Position numbers and translations under genes: made by a program
The notes under the pieces: generated by a model
What the model was told of the DNA's origin: nothing
Databases searched by the model: none
Seen by the model: only the letters and a program-made list of their open reading frames with translations
Shown: positions 1-7,469 of the stretch, piece by piece
Numbering within the stretch: the stretch's first letter is position 1
Layout of the letters: each line of letters starts with the position of its first letter
Assembly (NCBI GenBank): GCA_949710005.1
Contig: OX453275.1
Coordinates: 4,233,473 to 4,297,472, forward strand
Direction: 5' to 3'
Length of the DNA: 64,000 nt
Source: Ricordea florida
Taxonomy: Eukaryota; Cnidaria; Anthozoa; Corallimorpharia; Ricordeidae

Positions 1-675
1 TATTCTAGTTGGAGTATTATTCAAAGTTTTCAAAATAGCTGGTAATCGTTTCACCCATACTCTAGATCGATCATCACTAAGCATTTCTTGTGCATATTGA
101 TGACTGAATAATCGTTCGCTTAATGTTCTATTTGCTCTTTCAACAAAGGCTTGGGCTCTATGGTTTCCAGCTTCACTTCTCTGGATTTTTACATTATGGT
201 AATTCATAAGTTTTGTAACCTCCCCCATAAATTCTCTTCCTGGATCAATAATTAATGTTTTAGGATATTTCATTCTTCTAGAATATATTTTTTCAAAAGC
301 TTTAGATATCTCACGACTTTCTTTTGAGGTTAATGGTTCAGCATCTTTATATCTTGAGGATACATCAACCACAACCAATGCATATTTATATGTTTTTCTC
401 CCAACTCTATCATGTGGTAAAAATAATAAATCTGCTTGGTGAATCTGATTAGGTTTATCTATAGTCCAATGTGGTCTTGGAATATATTTTGGAGCTGGAA
501 TATATATTTGCCATATTGCTTGTTTTTGTAACCATTGTTTAGCTACATCTTCACTTACTTTTGCTTTTTCAGCTAATTTAGGAATTGCAGAATATCCTTT
601 CCAATAACCCTCAGTTGAATAATATATCCTACTAAAATTTTTTGATAACCTTTGGGATATGTTTTCGTTACTCAT
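1..675 (-). CDS. Polinton-type DDE integrase, C-terminus outside window
   Basis: Retrovirus-like (RVE family) integrase expected to insert the element into host DNA. The start ATG is at 675-673 and the frame runs open to the window edge, about 225 residues. It matches the complete integrase of element 2 closely, including the QAD segment (first catalytic Asp), the DPG segment (second Asp) and the FVE segment (Glu). Its N-terminus is about ten residues longer than in element 2 and begins MSNENISQ. It is divergently transcribed from the capsid gene, with only 33 bp between the two start codons, so the promoters must overlap. The C-terminal DNA-binding region is not visible here. Confidence 0.93.
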   Translation of the reverse strand, partial: MSNENISQRLSKNFSRIYYSTEGYWKGYSAIPKLAEKAKVSEDVAKQWLQKQAIWQIYIPAPKYIPRPHWTIDKPNQIHQADLLFLPHDRVGRKTYKYALVVVDVSSRYKDAEPLTSKESREISKAFEKIYSRRMKYPKTLIIDPGREFMGEVTKLMNYHNVKIQRSEAGNHRAQAFVERANRTLSERLFSHQYAQEMLSDDRSRVWVKRLPAILKTLNNTPTRI

Positions 676-708
676 TTAAAGATTAACCAAAGTATCTTAT
701 AAATAAAT
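675..708 (+). promoter_or_regulatory. Compact divergent promoter, integrase/capsid
   Basis: Only 33 bp separate the integrase ATG (minus) and the capsid ATG (709). The stretch contains TTTAAAGATT at 675-684, 34 bp upstream of the capsid start. This is the motif found at nearly the same distance before most virion genes of both elements. Confidence 0.55.
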
Positions 709-1950
709 ATGACAAGCGTATCTGAAAAAATTAATCCAAACAGGATTCCAAGAGATCCACTCGGTTTGAAAGCGGAATCAACATTGAATAGAATTACACT
801 AAATCCATCATCAGCTAATCCTGGAGAAACATTGTATATAAATATTCCTAAACTTTCTGAAAATTTAGTGATTGTGCCAGGGAGTGTATTTCTAGTATTT
901 AACTTGACTGTTGAGGGGCATGAAGATAACACCCTAGTGAATAATGTAGGTAGTAACCTTGTATCCAGACTCAGGGTTCTTTTTGGAGGTGAAACACTAC
1001 AGGATACACAAAGATACGATCTATTTCAAACATACCATGACTTATTCTTAACAGATGAAGAACGAGAGGATAGATTAAGACAGGGTATTTCTTCTGAAAA
1101 CATGAGAAAGCTCCGGACAAATGCAGGTGATAAGGTAGACACAGACGCTAAGGAAGTAGCTCTTGAAGAAGTACACAATACCAAGTATCATATCCTACTA
1201 AATCATCCTATTCTCAACGATCATGGAGTTTTCTACCCAAAGGCGTTAGATCATCAACTAATCTTTGAGATTACACTAGCTCCAGTTAACGATATTGTTG
1301 TTTATTCTGACGATACTAAGGCTCCAACTTATAAAATCACAAACCTTGAGTTGGAATATTCTTGTATATTAAGTGAATACTTGGCTCGTGAGGCACAGGC
1401 AGCTTATCAGGTTGGTAAAGGATTCTATTATGAAAATGTCACCCTACACAAAACTTTCACCATATCCAGAACTACAGACAGTGTTATAAACCAGCATATT
1501 AATCTACCTAGAAGGTCAATTACAGGGATATTATGTTTGTTTACATTACCATATGGTAAGGGAGCACGAGATTCCGAAAATTTTTTCAATCCAGGTATTA
1601 CCTCAATAAATATTGATGTTAACGGCGTACCAAACCGTTTCTACTCTAAGGGAATGGTACCTTCAGACCTATGGGAGTCGGTAAAGAAACGTTTCAGTGG
1701 TTCATCCCGTTGGTCGGTGAATGAAAAGGATTTTTATAGTAAAAAGTTTGCTTTGTGGATAGATTTGAGAACTCACTCAGATAATGAGATTCATGGAGGG
1801 GGTCTACCCTTAAACAATGCACAAGATGGTATAAAAATAGAAATGAAAAGAAAAGTTAGTGGATCTGGTATTATGACTTGTTACATGTTTATTGTAGCTG
1901 ATGCATTAATGGAGGTAATGAATTCAAACTTAAGATCAATCATGTATTAG
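709..1950 (+). CDS. Putative double jelly-roll major capsid protein
   Basis: A 413-residue protein and the best candidate for the major capsid protein. It lies directly before the packaging ATPase, as capsid genes often do in Polintons, and is rich in beta-strand-like segments (PGETLYINIP, NLVIVPGS, LRVLFGGETL). The C-terminal half has the SGILLLF/DSENFFNPGI and HGGGLPLNNAQDG type blocks also present in element 2. There is no signal peptide or membrane segment. It is shorter than many Polinton hexons, so the jelly-roll assignment rests on gene position and strand pattern rather than on a diagnostic motif. The element 2 homologue (21421-22665) is full length and clearly homologous. The start is fixed by the promoter motif 34 bp upstream. 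Confidence 0.7.
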   Translation: MTSVSEKINPNRIPRDPLGLKAESTLNRITLNPSSANPGETLYINIPKLSENLVIVPGSVFLVFNLTVEGHEDNTLVNNVGSNLVSRLRVLFGGETLQDTQRYDLFQTYHDLFLTDEEREDRLRQGISSENMRKLRTNAGDKVDTDAKEVALEEVHNTKYHILLNHPILNDHGVFYPKALDHQLIFEITLAPVNDIVVYSDDTKAPTYKITNLELEYSCILSEYLAREAQAAYQVGKGFYYENVTLHKTFTISRTTDSVINQHINLPRRSITGILCLFTLPYGKGARDSENFFNPGITSINIDVNGVPNRFYSKGMVPSDLWESVKKRFSGSSRWSVNEKDFYSKKFALWIDLRTHSDNEIHGGGLPLNNAQDGIKIEMKRKVSGSGIMTCYMFIVADALMEVMNSNLRSIMY

Positions 1951-1962
1951 TTAAAAGAAAAT

Positions 1963-2601
1963 ATGGAAGAATTACGAGATAAAATTCCTTTTCACTGTAT
2001 TATAACTGGTCCGACAAATTGTGGAAAGACAAAGTACATAATTGATCAACTCCGAGGACCATTCCGAAAATTGTTTGAATTCATTGTTTTAATATGTCCA
2101 ACTTATTCTAAAAATAAAACATATCATAATTTTGCTAGAGGAGATAAACGTTTCTTTGTATTATCACCAGATGCTAGTAACATTGATGAGATTAATGAAT
2201 TGTTAGCTGATTGTCAAAATTTATTCTCTGGGACAAATACACTAATAATTTTAGACGATTGTGCTGTTTCGAGTGATCTGAAAAAACGATCAAACAAGTT
2301 TATAGATTTAGCGTTCTCTGGAAGGCATCATGGATTATCAATGTGGGTTCTCACTCAGCAATTAACATCTATAGCAAAACCATTCCGTGAAAATGTAGCT
2401 TGTGTGGTCTCATTCCATAATCCATCACAAAAGGGGATGAAGATGTTTTTCGAAGATTATGGTGGTGATTTAGACTCTGAAACTAGTAAAAAATTTGTAG
2501 AACTACTGAAAAAAGAAAAATATTCTAGACTCTGTTTATCTTTACGTTATCCATTTCAATGTTATTTGGAGATTCCTGAAGTTATAAATTTAAAGGACTA
2601 A
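1963..2601 (+). CDS. Genome-packaging ATPase (A32/FtsK-HerA type)
   Basis: A 212-residue P-loop ATPase expected to pump DNA into the capsid. The Walker A motif GPTNCGKT is at residues 16-23 and Walker B LIILDD at about 94-99. A downstream block SGRHHGLSMWVLTQQ (about 120-135) has the glutamine-rich strand typical of viral packaging ATPases. It starts 12 bp after the capsid gene. About nine in ten residues agree by eye with the element 2 copy; the C-terminus here is four residues longer. No break is seen. Confidence 0.9.
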   Translation: MEELRDKIPFHCIITGPTNCGKTKYIIDQLRGPFRKLFEFIVLICPTYSKNKTYHNFARGDKRFFVLSPDASNIDEINELLADCQNLFSGTNTLIILDDCAVSSDLKKRSNKFIDLAFSGRHHGLSMWVLTQQLTSIAKPFRENVACVVSFHNPSQKGMKMFFEDYGGDLDSETSKKFVELLKKEKYSRLCLSLRYPFQCYLEIPEVINLKD

Positions 2602-2623
2602 CTGTAGGTAAGAAAATTAAAAT

Positions 2624-3157
2624 ATGGCAGAAGTTGAAGATTATATTAGTGATGTAAAAGATGAGGTAAAAAATTATAATTATACCGAACGAAGAGAGGA
2701 GCATGAACTTGAAATAAAACAGGAATCACTAGCTATTCTCGCAGCTCTTGGAACAACAAAGGAATATTTAGGGGTTGATATGAGTCTTGGTGATATAAAA
2801 AAATTATCTGAAAAAGACATTGAAAAATATTTTAATAGATATCAAGCAGTATTGGGTAAGAAAATTAATGGTGGATTAGTAGATTCATCCCTTCAATTAA
2901 TTTCTAGAGTTATTTCTTACATGGTTCCCGTGGATGATATAGAAGCTCTTTGTAAGGATTTGAAGAATGATGATTTGGTTAATCGAGAACTGACAAACAT
3001 TGTAGGCCTCTTAGCATTGAAAGCAGGAAGATTGGCAGCACTTGCTAGTGGGTTATTTCAGGTTGCTAAACACGTAAAATTCAACAAAATTCAACAAATT
3101 ACAAGTAAAAATATAGATGATTCTAACACAACTGAGCATGTAAATGATCAGAACTGA
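2624..3157 (+). CDS. Conserved element protein, 177 aa, unknown function
   Basis: Not recognised. An acidic N-terminus (about 35 residues) precedes a highly conserved helical core: LAALGTTKEYLGV, then KYFNRYQAVLGKKINGG, then a C-terminal LLALKAGRLAALASGLF segment that could be amphipathic or membrane-associated. The homologue in element 2 (20233-20763) keeps the core while the two tails diverge. Its constant place immediately after the packaging ATPase suggests a virion role, perhaps capsid-associated, but that is inference only. Confidence 0.75.
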   Translation: MAEVEDYISDVKDEVKNYNYTERREEHELEIKQESLAILAALGTTKEYLGVDMSLGDIKKLSEKDIEKYFNRYQAVLGKKINGGLVDSSLQLISRVISYMVPVDDIEALCKDLKNDDLVNRELTNIVGLLALKAGRLAALASGLFQVAKHVKFNKIQQITSKNIDDSNTTEHVNDQN

Positions 3158-3174
3158 TTTAAAGATTCTTTACT
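3158..3174 (+). promoter_or_regulatory. Late-type promoter motif before 59-aa gene
   Basis: TTTAAAGATTCTTTACT, 35 bp upstream of the ATG at 3193; matches the element-wide motif. Confidence 0.5.
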
Positions 3175-3192
3175 TTGTGAAATAAAATAATA

Positions 3193-3372
3193 ATGTATGA
3201 AAAAGTTGTTAAAATAAATCAAGAAATTATAAAGAAATCTATTAAAGTTATTGAAGATGCTTTAATTATAATAGAGCATAAAGACAAAAAAATTAAAGAA
3301 ATTGAAAAAGAAGTTTATATGCTAAAAGAAAAAATACGGAATAATTATAACACAGCTCGTAGGGCACCCTGA
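3193..3372 (+). CDS. Small coiled-coil protein, 59 aa
   Basis: A 59-residue frame with a proper promoter motif 35 bp upstream and a stop at 3370-3372. The product is Lys/Glu/Ile-rich with heptad-like spacing (KINQEIIKKSIKVIEDA, then KIKEIEKEVYMLKEKI), so a short coiled coil is likely. Element 2 has no counterpart at this place: only 37 bp separate the flanking genes there. It is therefore an element-1-specific gene gain, or a loss from element 2. Function unknown. Confidence 0.55.
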   Translation: MYEKVVKINQEIIKKSIKVIEDALIIIEHKDKKIKEIEKEVYMLKEKIRNNYNTARRAP

Positions 3373-3387
3373 GCACAACTGAAGCGA

Positions 3388-3407
3388 TTTAAAGATTTCT
3401 TAATGAT
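3388..3407 (+). promoter_or_regulatory. Late-type promoter motif before 137-aa gene
   Basis: TTTAAAGATTTCTTAATGAT, 31 bp upstream of the ATG at 3419; differs from the fullest consensus at one base. Confidence 0.55.
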
Positions 3408-3418
3408 ATGTAAAAATT

Positions 3419-3832
3419 ATGTCTGAAGAAGTTGTTGAGCAAATTACAGCGGATCCGGTTGTTAAAGATAAAGAACCTAAAAAGAGAGAAAAAGACCCTA
3501 AAAAGGTTGCTGCTGGTAAAAAATTAGCCGAATATAACAAAAAAGCGAAAGAAGCATTGGCTAGGGAGATGAAACGTGAAAAGGAACAAGAGGATATTAA
3601 AAATGGAGATAGTGAAACTAAAGCAGAAAATGGAAAAGCATGGCTTCCAGAACTATCTTTTACTACTGTTTTATCTATCGTTGGAATAGGGTTTACAGCA
3701 TTTGACATGTTTATGAGATATTACAAAAGTAGAATATCTGATTTATCCCAAGTTCCTACTAAAGTTCCACAATCAAATATTACTACCCAACTCCCTAATC
3801 CACCACAACCACCAAGAATAGGAATGATATGA
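3419..3832 (+). CDS. Basic single-pass membrane protein, 137 aa
   Basis: Residues about 15-60 are strongly basic and helical (KKREKDPKKVAAGKKLAEYN, then KEALAREMKRE). One hydrophobic segment follows at about 80-100 (FTTVLSIVGIGFTAFDMF), then a proline-rich tail. This layout fits an inner-membrane or core-linking virion protein whose basic side could touch DNA; that is inference. The element 2 homologue (19773-20195) keeps the basic stretch and membrane segment, while the linker and tail diverge. Both copies sit between the 177-aa family gene and the 72-aa membrane gene. Confidence 0.7.
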   Translation: MSEEVVEQITADPVVKDKEPKKREKDPKKVAAGKKLAEYNKKAKEALAREMKREKEQEDIKNGDSETKAENGKAWLPELSFTTVLSIVGIGFTAFDMFMRYYKSRISDLSQVPTKVPQSNITTQLPNPPQPPRIGMI

Positions 3833-3841
3833 GGAAAGTAG

Positions 3842-3861
3842 TTTAAAGGTTTCTTACTGAT
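3842..3861 (+). promoter_or_regulatory. Late-type promoter motif before 72-aa gene
   Basis: TTTAAAGGTTTCTTACTGAT, 31 bp upstream of the ATG at 3873; the element 2 counterpart at 19741-19760 is nearly identical in reverse complement. Confidence 0.55.
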
Positions 3862-3872
3862 ACAGTAAAAAT

Positions 3873-4091
3873 ATGTCAACCGAAAACAAACTTGTGAAAA
3901 CTGTTACTGATTCTGCAGTCCTTATTGGATTAGCAGCTGGAGTTGGATATGTAGCTAAAAAAGCAATGAGAGAATCATTTATGAACGACCCATCCTCAAG
4001 TATTACAAATTATGCAAAATGGGTAGCTGTATTGTCTGGTAGTATGTATCTAAAAACATATTTAGAGGATCAAAATATTTTACCAAAATAA
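3873..4091 (+). CDS. Small membrane protein, 72 aa
   Basis: A 72-residue protein with two hydrophobic stretches: SAVLIGLAAGVGYVA (about 13-28), and a second around the WVAVLSGSMYL block (about 50-61). It is almost unchanged in element 2 (19512-19730), among the best conserved small genes, which argues for purifying selection. It is followed by the next gene after only 2 bp, so the two are probably co-transcribed. Likely a virion membrane protein; exact role unknown. Confidence 0.72.
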   Translation: MSTENKLVKTVTDSAVLIGLAAGVGYVAKKAMRESFMNDPSSSITNYAKWVAVLSGSMYLKTYLEDQNILPK

Positions 4092-4093
4092 TT

Positions 4094-4486
4094 ATGGCAA
4101 CAATAGCAATGATGTTAGGTGGAGCTGTACTAAATGCAACTGCCTTTGTTGGTGGATCATATCTTGCAAAATATCTATCTGGGGATAAAACAGATACAGA
4201 AAAAATACGACACGATAAGGCACTAGAAAATTATCAAAAAGATTATGCTGAATATCAAGAAAATAGACAGAAACTAATTGATTGGAAATTAAAACAAAAA
4301 GATGATAAATATCAGGCATCAAAAAATCTTTCAAAAACGGATGAAGCTTTAGAATTTTATTCTCAAATGCACGAACCAAAATTCTCTGATTATTATAGAC
4401 CAAGTAACAATCAAAAGATGGGTGAAATGGTATATGTAGGTGGTGGAATGTTGGCATTAGGTTATACAGCAAGCAAGTTTTTTTAA
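4094..4486 (+). CDS. Virion-type membrane protein, 130 aa
   Basis: An N-terminal hydrophobic segment (IAMMLGGAVLNATAFVGGS, residues about 3-21) is followed by a charged helical middle (DKALENYQKDYAEYQENRQK) and a glycine-rich C-terminal hydrophobic segment (MVYVGGGMLALGYTASKFF) ending the protein. The same layout and most residues are kept in element 2 (19113-19505). It ends 13 bp before a hairpin shared with the convergent SSB-like gene. Probably a two-pass structural membrane protein; no enzymatic motif is visible. Confidence 0.7.
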   Translation: MATIAMMLGGAVLNATAFVGGSYLAKYLSGDKTDTEKIRHDKALENYQKDYAEYQENRQKLIDWKLKQKDDKYQASKNLSKTDEALEFYSQMHEPKFSDYYRPSNNQKMGEMVYVGGGMLALGYTASKFF

Positions 4487-4499
4487 AAAATTATTTTTT

Positions 4500-4529
4500 G
4501 TTATGTAACCAGTAATTAGGTTATATAAC
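4500..4529. terminator. Convergent-gene hairpin (element 1, SSB side)
   Basis: GTTATGTAACC (4500-4510), 8-nt loop, GGTTATATAAC (4519-4529). It lies between the ends of two convergent genes. The same hairpin recurs at four other gene ends in this pair of elements. Confidence 0.55.
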
Positions 4530-4552
4530 ATAATTTTATTTCTTATTTAAGT

Positions 4553-5374
4553 TTACATAAGGCTTCCAGTATCTGAATCTTCGTCATTTTCCATAAAATT
4601 AGCAGCTGATTCGCTGTTAGAAATAATTAATTCTGTTTTACATTTACTTGGAATTAATCTTTTCATTTCAATTTTTGGTTCTACATTCGCTTCATAAAGT
4701 TTTACCTGAAGTGAAATACAAGACCCAATAAATATTGATTCAATTTTGATTCCGCATTCGGCGTGACATCCTTTATTCATTAAATCTTTAGGTTCTATTT
4801 CTTTATCATCTTTCATATTAAAAAATTTAGTGAGAAATTTATCTTTATAACAAATTAATTTTGCATATAGCGTTGGTCCTCGGTCAGGAACTCTACTCAT
4901 AGAACTTTTACCATTTTCATCTGTTACTTTTTCCATTTTCCAATAAAGTGGATTTAAACCACCCTTGGTTTTAGTAAGATCTTTTCTTTCCAAGTCAAAT
5001 TTGTCAATTTTTTCTTTATTATCTAACAAATGATCAATACAACAATTTACTATTTCATCAAAAGTATCAATCCATTTTTTCTCTTCAGGTGTTGGTTTAT
5101 CTCCACTCCATAAACATAAAGGAAAGGTATATCCTGTAATTTTTTTTGTTTCTTGACTTAGATTTTCAGAAACTCCAAATGAATACAAACGTCCAGTTGG
5201 AATAACAAGTTCTCCTTCAGTTCCGTCTTCATTTTTTGTAAAAATTTTAATTCTTTTAAATTCAATCTTTGGTTTGCTACTGGGGATTTGCCCTGAAATT
5301 GGTTTAGAAAAAATCATACGTTCTTTAGGAATATAATTGTTAATATTTATTAATTGTGTGTTTTCATTAGTCAT
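4553..5374 (-). CDS. Putative single-stranded DNA-binding protein (NCLDV/T7-like)
   Basis: A 273-residue protein without enzymatic motifs. Two features point to an SSB: an OB-fold-like series of strands (GELVIPTGRLYSFGV, YTFPLCLWSG, GPTLYAKLI, IESIFIGSCISLQVKLYEA) and an acidic C-terminal tail (MENDEDSDTGSLM), the arrangement seen in T7 gp2.5-like and NCLDV SSBs. The element 2 homologue (18261-19052) has a diverged linker but again ends in an acidic tail closed by hydrophobic residues. It is transcribed against the surrounding virion genes, as a separate replication-class unit would be. The assignment is inferred from architecture and needs a profile search. Confidence 0.5.
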   Translation of the reverse strand: MTNENTQLININNYIPKERMIFSKPISGQIPSSKPKIEFKRIKIFTKNEDGTEGELVIPTGRLYSFGVSENLSQETKKITGYTFPLCLWSGDKPTPEEKKWIDTFDEIVNCCIDHLLDNKEKIDKFDLERKDLTKTKGGLNPLYWKMEKVTDENGKSSMSRVPDRGPTLYAKLICYKDKFLTKFFNMKDDKEIEPKDLMNKGCHAECGIKIESIFIGSCISLQVKLYEANVEPKIEMKRLIPSKCKTELIISNSESAANFMENDEDSDTGSLM

Positions 5375-5436
5375 TTTATTTTATTTAGTTTTTTTATTTT
5401 TTTAAAATCAATTTTATAATTTCAAAAAACTTTAGA

Positions 5437-5456
5437 TCTAAAGATTTCTTACTGAT
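5437..5456 (+). promoter_or_regulatory. Late-type promoter motif before coiled-coil membrane gene
   Basis: TCTAAAGATTTCTTACTGAT, 34 bp upstream of the ATG at 5471; 19 of 20 bases agree with the fullest consensus. Confidence 0.6.
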
Positions 5457-5470
5457 GAGTAAAAAAAATC

Positions 5471-6713
5471 ATGGCAGAATCAGAAAAAACTCCACTATTG
5501 AGTCAAGATTTTAATGATTATGATAATGATGATGATAATGTCAATATTGAAATGAATCCAATATCATCAACAACTAGGGTAATTAACCCTGATGATGAAA
5601 GGGAAAGACCCATCCCAACACCCAGAACCCGTATAGAAGAAACATCGTTTGGTGGTAGGGATTATGAGAGTGAGGGGGCAAGACCTAAATCACCAAAAAC
5701 TATTTTTAGTGAGCTTGAAAAGAATCAAGATGAATCTGGAGATGCGATTAAATCATATTTTCCTGATGCAGACACATCACAGTTTTTACATTGGTATGAT
5801 GAGTATGGAGAATTAAAAGTAAAATTGAATAGGAAAGGAGCAAAAACTTACTCATTATTCAAAGGGGGTAAATTGAATGATGAACTTCCTGATACAATAA
5901 TAAAAGCTCTAGGGGTTGATTATGAAAGCATGCTTAGAAAAAATGATAATATTTCATCACAACTTGAGGAATATATTAAAATAAAAAGTAATTTAGAAAA
6001 TGAAATATCTGAATTAAAATCAGATTTAGAAAAAAGTAAAAATGTGATTAAACAAGATTTTACAGTCGAAACAGAAGAGTTGGAATCTATTATTGAAAGG
6101 CATAAAACCATAGTTTCTAAACTTGAAGGTTATTTAGAGGCAACTGATAAACATAATATGTTAGATAAATCTCAGATTGATGAACTTAGAAGTAAATTAA
6201 ATCAATACAAAGATGAACTTGAAAAATATAAGAAAGGCCAGTCAAATTTACCAATGTTAGAACTTAGTAATGAAAGATTACAAGCTGAAGTTAATAAATT
6301 TCTAGAACAAACAAGAAATAGTATTATTTACAACCAAGAACAAATGGCTGAGATTGAGAGACAAAATGAAGAAATACTTAGAAATCTACCATTACGAGAA
6401 CGTTTGAAGGCTATCTTCAAAAAGTATGGTTTTACAGTATTTTCATTCAGTTGTGAGTGCTGTTGGTGTTGTTATTGGGGTTATAGTTTCTAATCTTTCT
6501 AGAGGCTTATCCACATTAGGAAAAGGTGTTGGAAATGGTTTGAAAGCTCTTGGTAAGAAACTCGGTGAAATATTACCAGGTATGGTTGGAGCGATTGTAA
6601 GCTTTTTATTCAAAACAGCTTGTGAGGTTATTGGATTTTTAGGTAAGAATGCTTGGTTGTTGATAATGGCTGTGGTTCTATATTTTGTGGAAAGTCTAAA
6701 GAAGAGAAAGTAA
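5471..6713 (+). pseudogene. Coiled-coil membrane protein gene, frameshifted
   Basis: Homologue of the intact gene at 16955-18172. The first part (5471 to about 6440) encodes an acidic N-terminus, a central region and a long coiled coil rich in Glu, Leu and Lys. The C-terminal part, with a glycine-rich amphipathic/hydrophobic region and a final membrane segment (AWLLIMAVVLYFVE), continues in another frame to 6713. The break coincides with a 4-bp tandem duplication, TTCATTCA at 6442-6449, right where the membrane region begins. After the shift the original frame stops at 6491-6493. The break would remove the membrane anchor unless a downstream start is used. It suggests element 1 is inactive or that this copy carries a recent lesion. 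Confidence 0.8.
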
Positions 6714-6717
6714 CAAA

Positions 6718-6740
6718 TTTAAAGATATCATGTTGATCAG
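6718..6740 (+). promoter_or_regulatory. Late-type promoter motif before glycine-rich membrane gene
   Basis: TTTAAAGATATCATGTTGAT at 6718-6737, 34 bp upstream of the ATG at 6752; element 2 has the matching motif at 16944-16950 (minus strand). Confidence 0.5.
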
Positions 6741-6751
6741 TAAAATACAAT

Positions 6752-7366
6752 ATGGATGACTACAAGGGAATTTATCCGCAATTACCTATGAATGGCGATC
6801 CAAATAATTTCAGACTACAAAAGTCATGTGAAGTATTACATAATCTTCAAAAGGAAATTAAACATTACGAAGATGTTAGGAAAAAGTATAATCGAGCGAG
6901 AGGAATATTTACAAAAATAAGTGTTTGTAGTGGGATATTTTCAGTTATCCTATCTGCAAGTGGACTTGGGACTTCCCTTACTGGTTTTGGTGCTATTGTT
7001 GGTATACCATTAGGAACTGTGGGTGGCATTTGTGGGGTAATATCAGTTGTTTTTGGTTCGTCTTCTAAACGACTTTCTCATAAAGTTAGTAAACATGAAC
7101 AGACAGTCTCTCTGGCAAAAGCAAAAGTAAATACCATTCACGACTTGGTTTCAAAGGCACTAAAAGATAACGCTATATCTGACCAAGAATTTTCTCTAAT
7201 TTTATCAGAGGTGGATAAGTTTGAAAAGCTAAAACAAGAAATCCGTCAAAAAAACAGGAAAGATACAGAAAAAAACTTAAATATGAATCAGATAAGAACA
7301 GAGGTTCGGGCGGAAATATTAAAGGAACTGATAGAAGTGAGGGAAAGAACCGATCCCACACATTAA
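6752..7366 (+). CDS. Glycine-rich membrane protein, 204 aa, with probable -1 frameshift extension
   Basis: Zero-frame product of 204 residues. The N-terminus reads MDDYKGIYPQLP, a helical region follows, then a long Gly/Ser/Val hydrophobic region (about residues 55-110, LSASGLGTSLTGFGAIVGIP and following), then a charged helical C-terminus. The element 2 homologue is 16320-16916. Near the end, GAA AAA AAC contains the canonical slippery heptamer A AAA AAC (7270-7276) in the correct phase. The -1 frame is open from there to the stop at 7432-7434 and encodes an extension conserved in element 2. Two products are therefore likely: 204 aa, and about 227 aa by frameshifting. Probably a virion or membrane-remodelling protein; function unknown. 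Confidence 0.8.
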   Translation: MDDYKGIYPQLPMNGDPNNFRLQKSCEVLHNLQKEIKHYEDVRKKYNRARGIFTKISVCSGIFSVILSASGLGTSLTGFGAIVGIPLGTVGGICGVISVVFGSSSKRLSHKVSKHEQTVSLAKAKVNTIHDLVSKALKDNAISDQEFSLILSEVDKFEKLKQEIRQKNRKDTEKNLNMNQIRTEVRAEILKELIEVRERTDPTH

Positions 7367-7434
7367 AAATTTCATATGAAAGAACTGATGTGGGTTTTAA
7401 TTGTTTTGCTGGTATTAGAAAAGAAATGTTTTAA
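7270..7434 (+). other. Predicted -1 programmed frameshift site and conserved trans-frame extension
   Basis: Slippery A AAA AAC at 7270-7276, then a -1 frame with no stop for 52 codons. The last ~22 codons lie beyond the zero-frame stop and match element 2: of seven differing codons in the first 21, five are third-position synonymous changes in this frame, and the stop falls at the same codon. The end overlaps the promoter motif of the next gene. Confidence 0.6.
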
Positions 7435-7450
7435 AGACTTTACATCTTAT
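7430..7450 (+). promoter_or_regulatory. Late-type promoter motif before 525-aa gene
   Basis: TTTAAAGACTTTACATCTTA, 40 bp upstream of the ATG at 7470, overlapping the -1 frame stop of the preceding gene. Confidence 0.45.
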
Positions 7451-7469
7451 TCTAAACACGAGGAATAAA

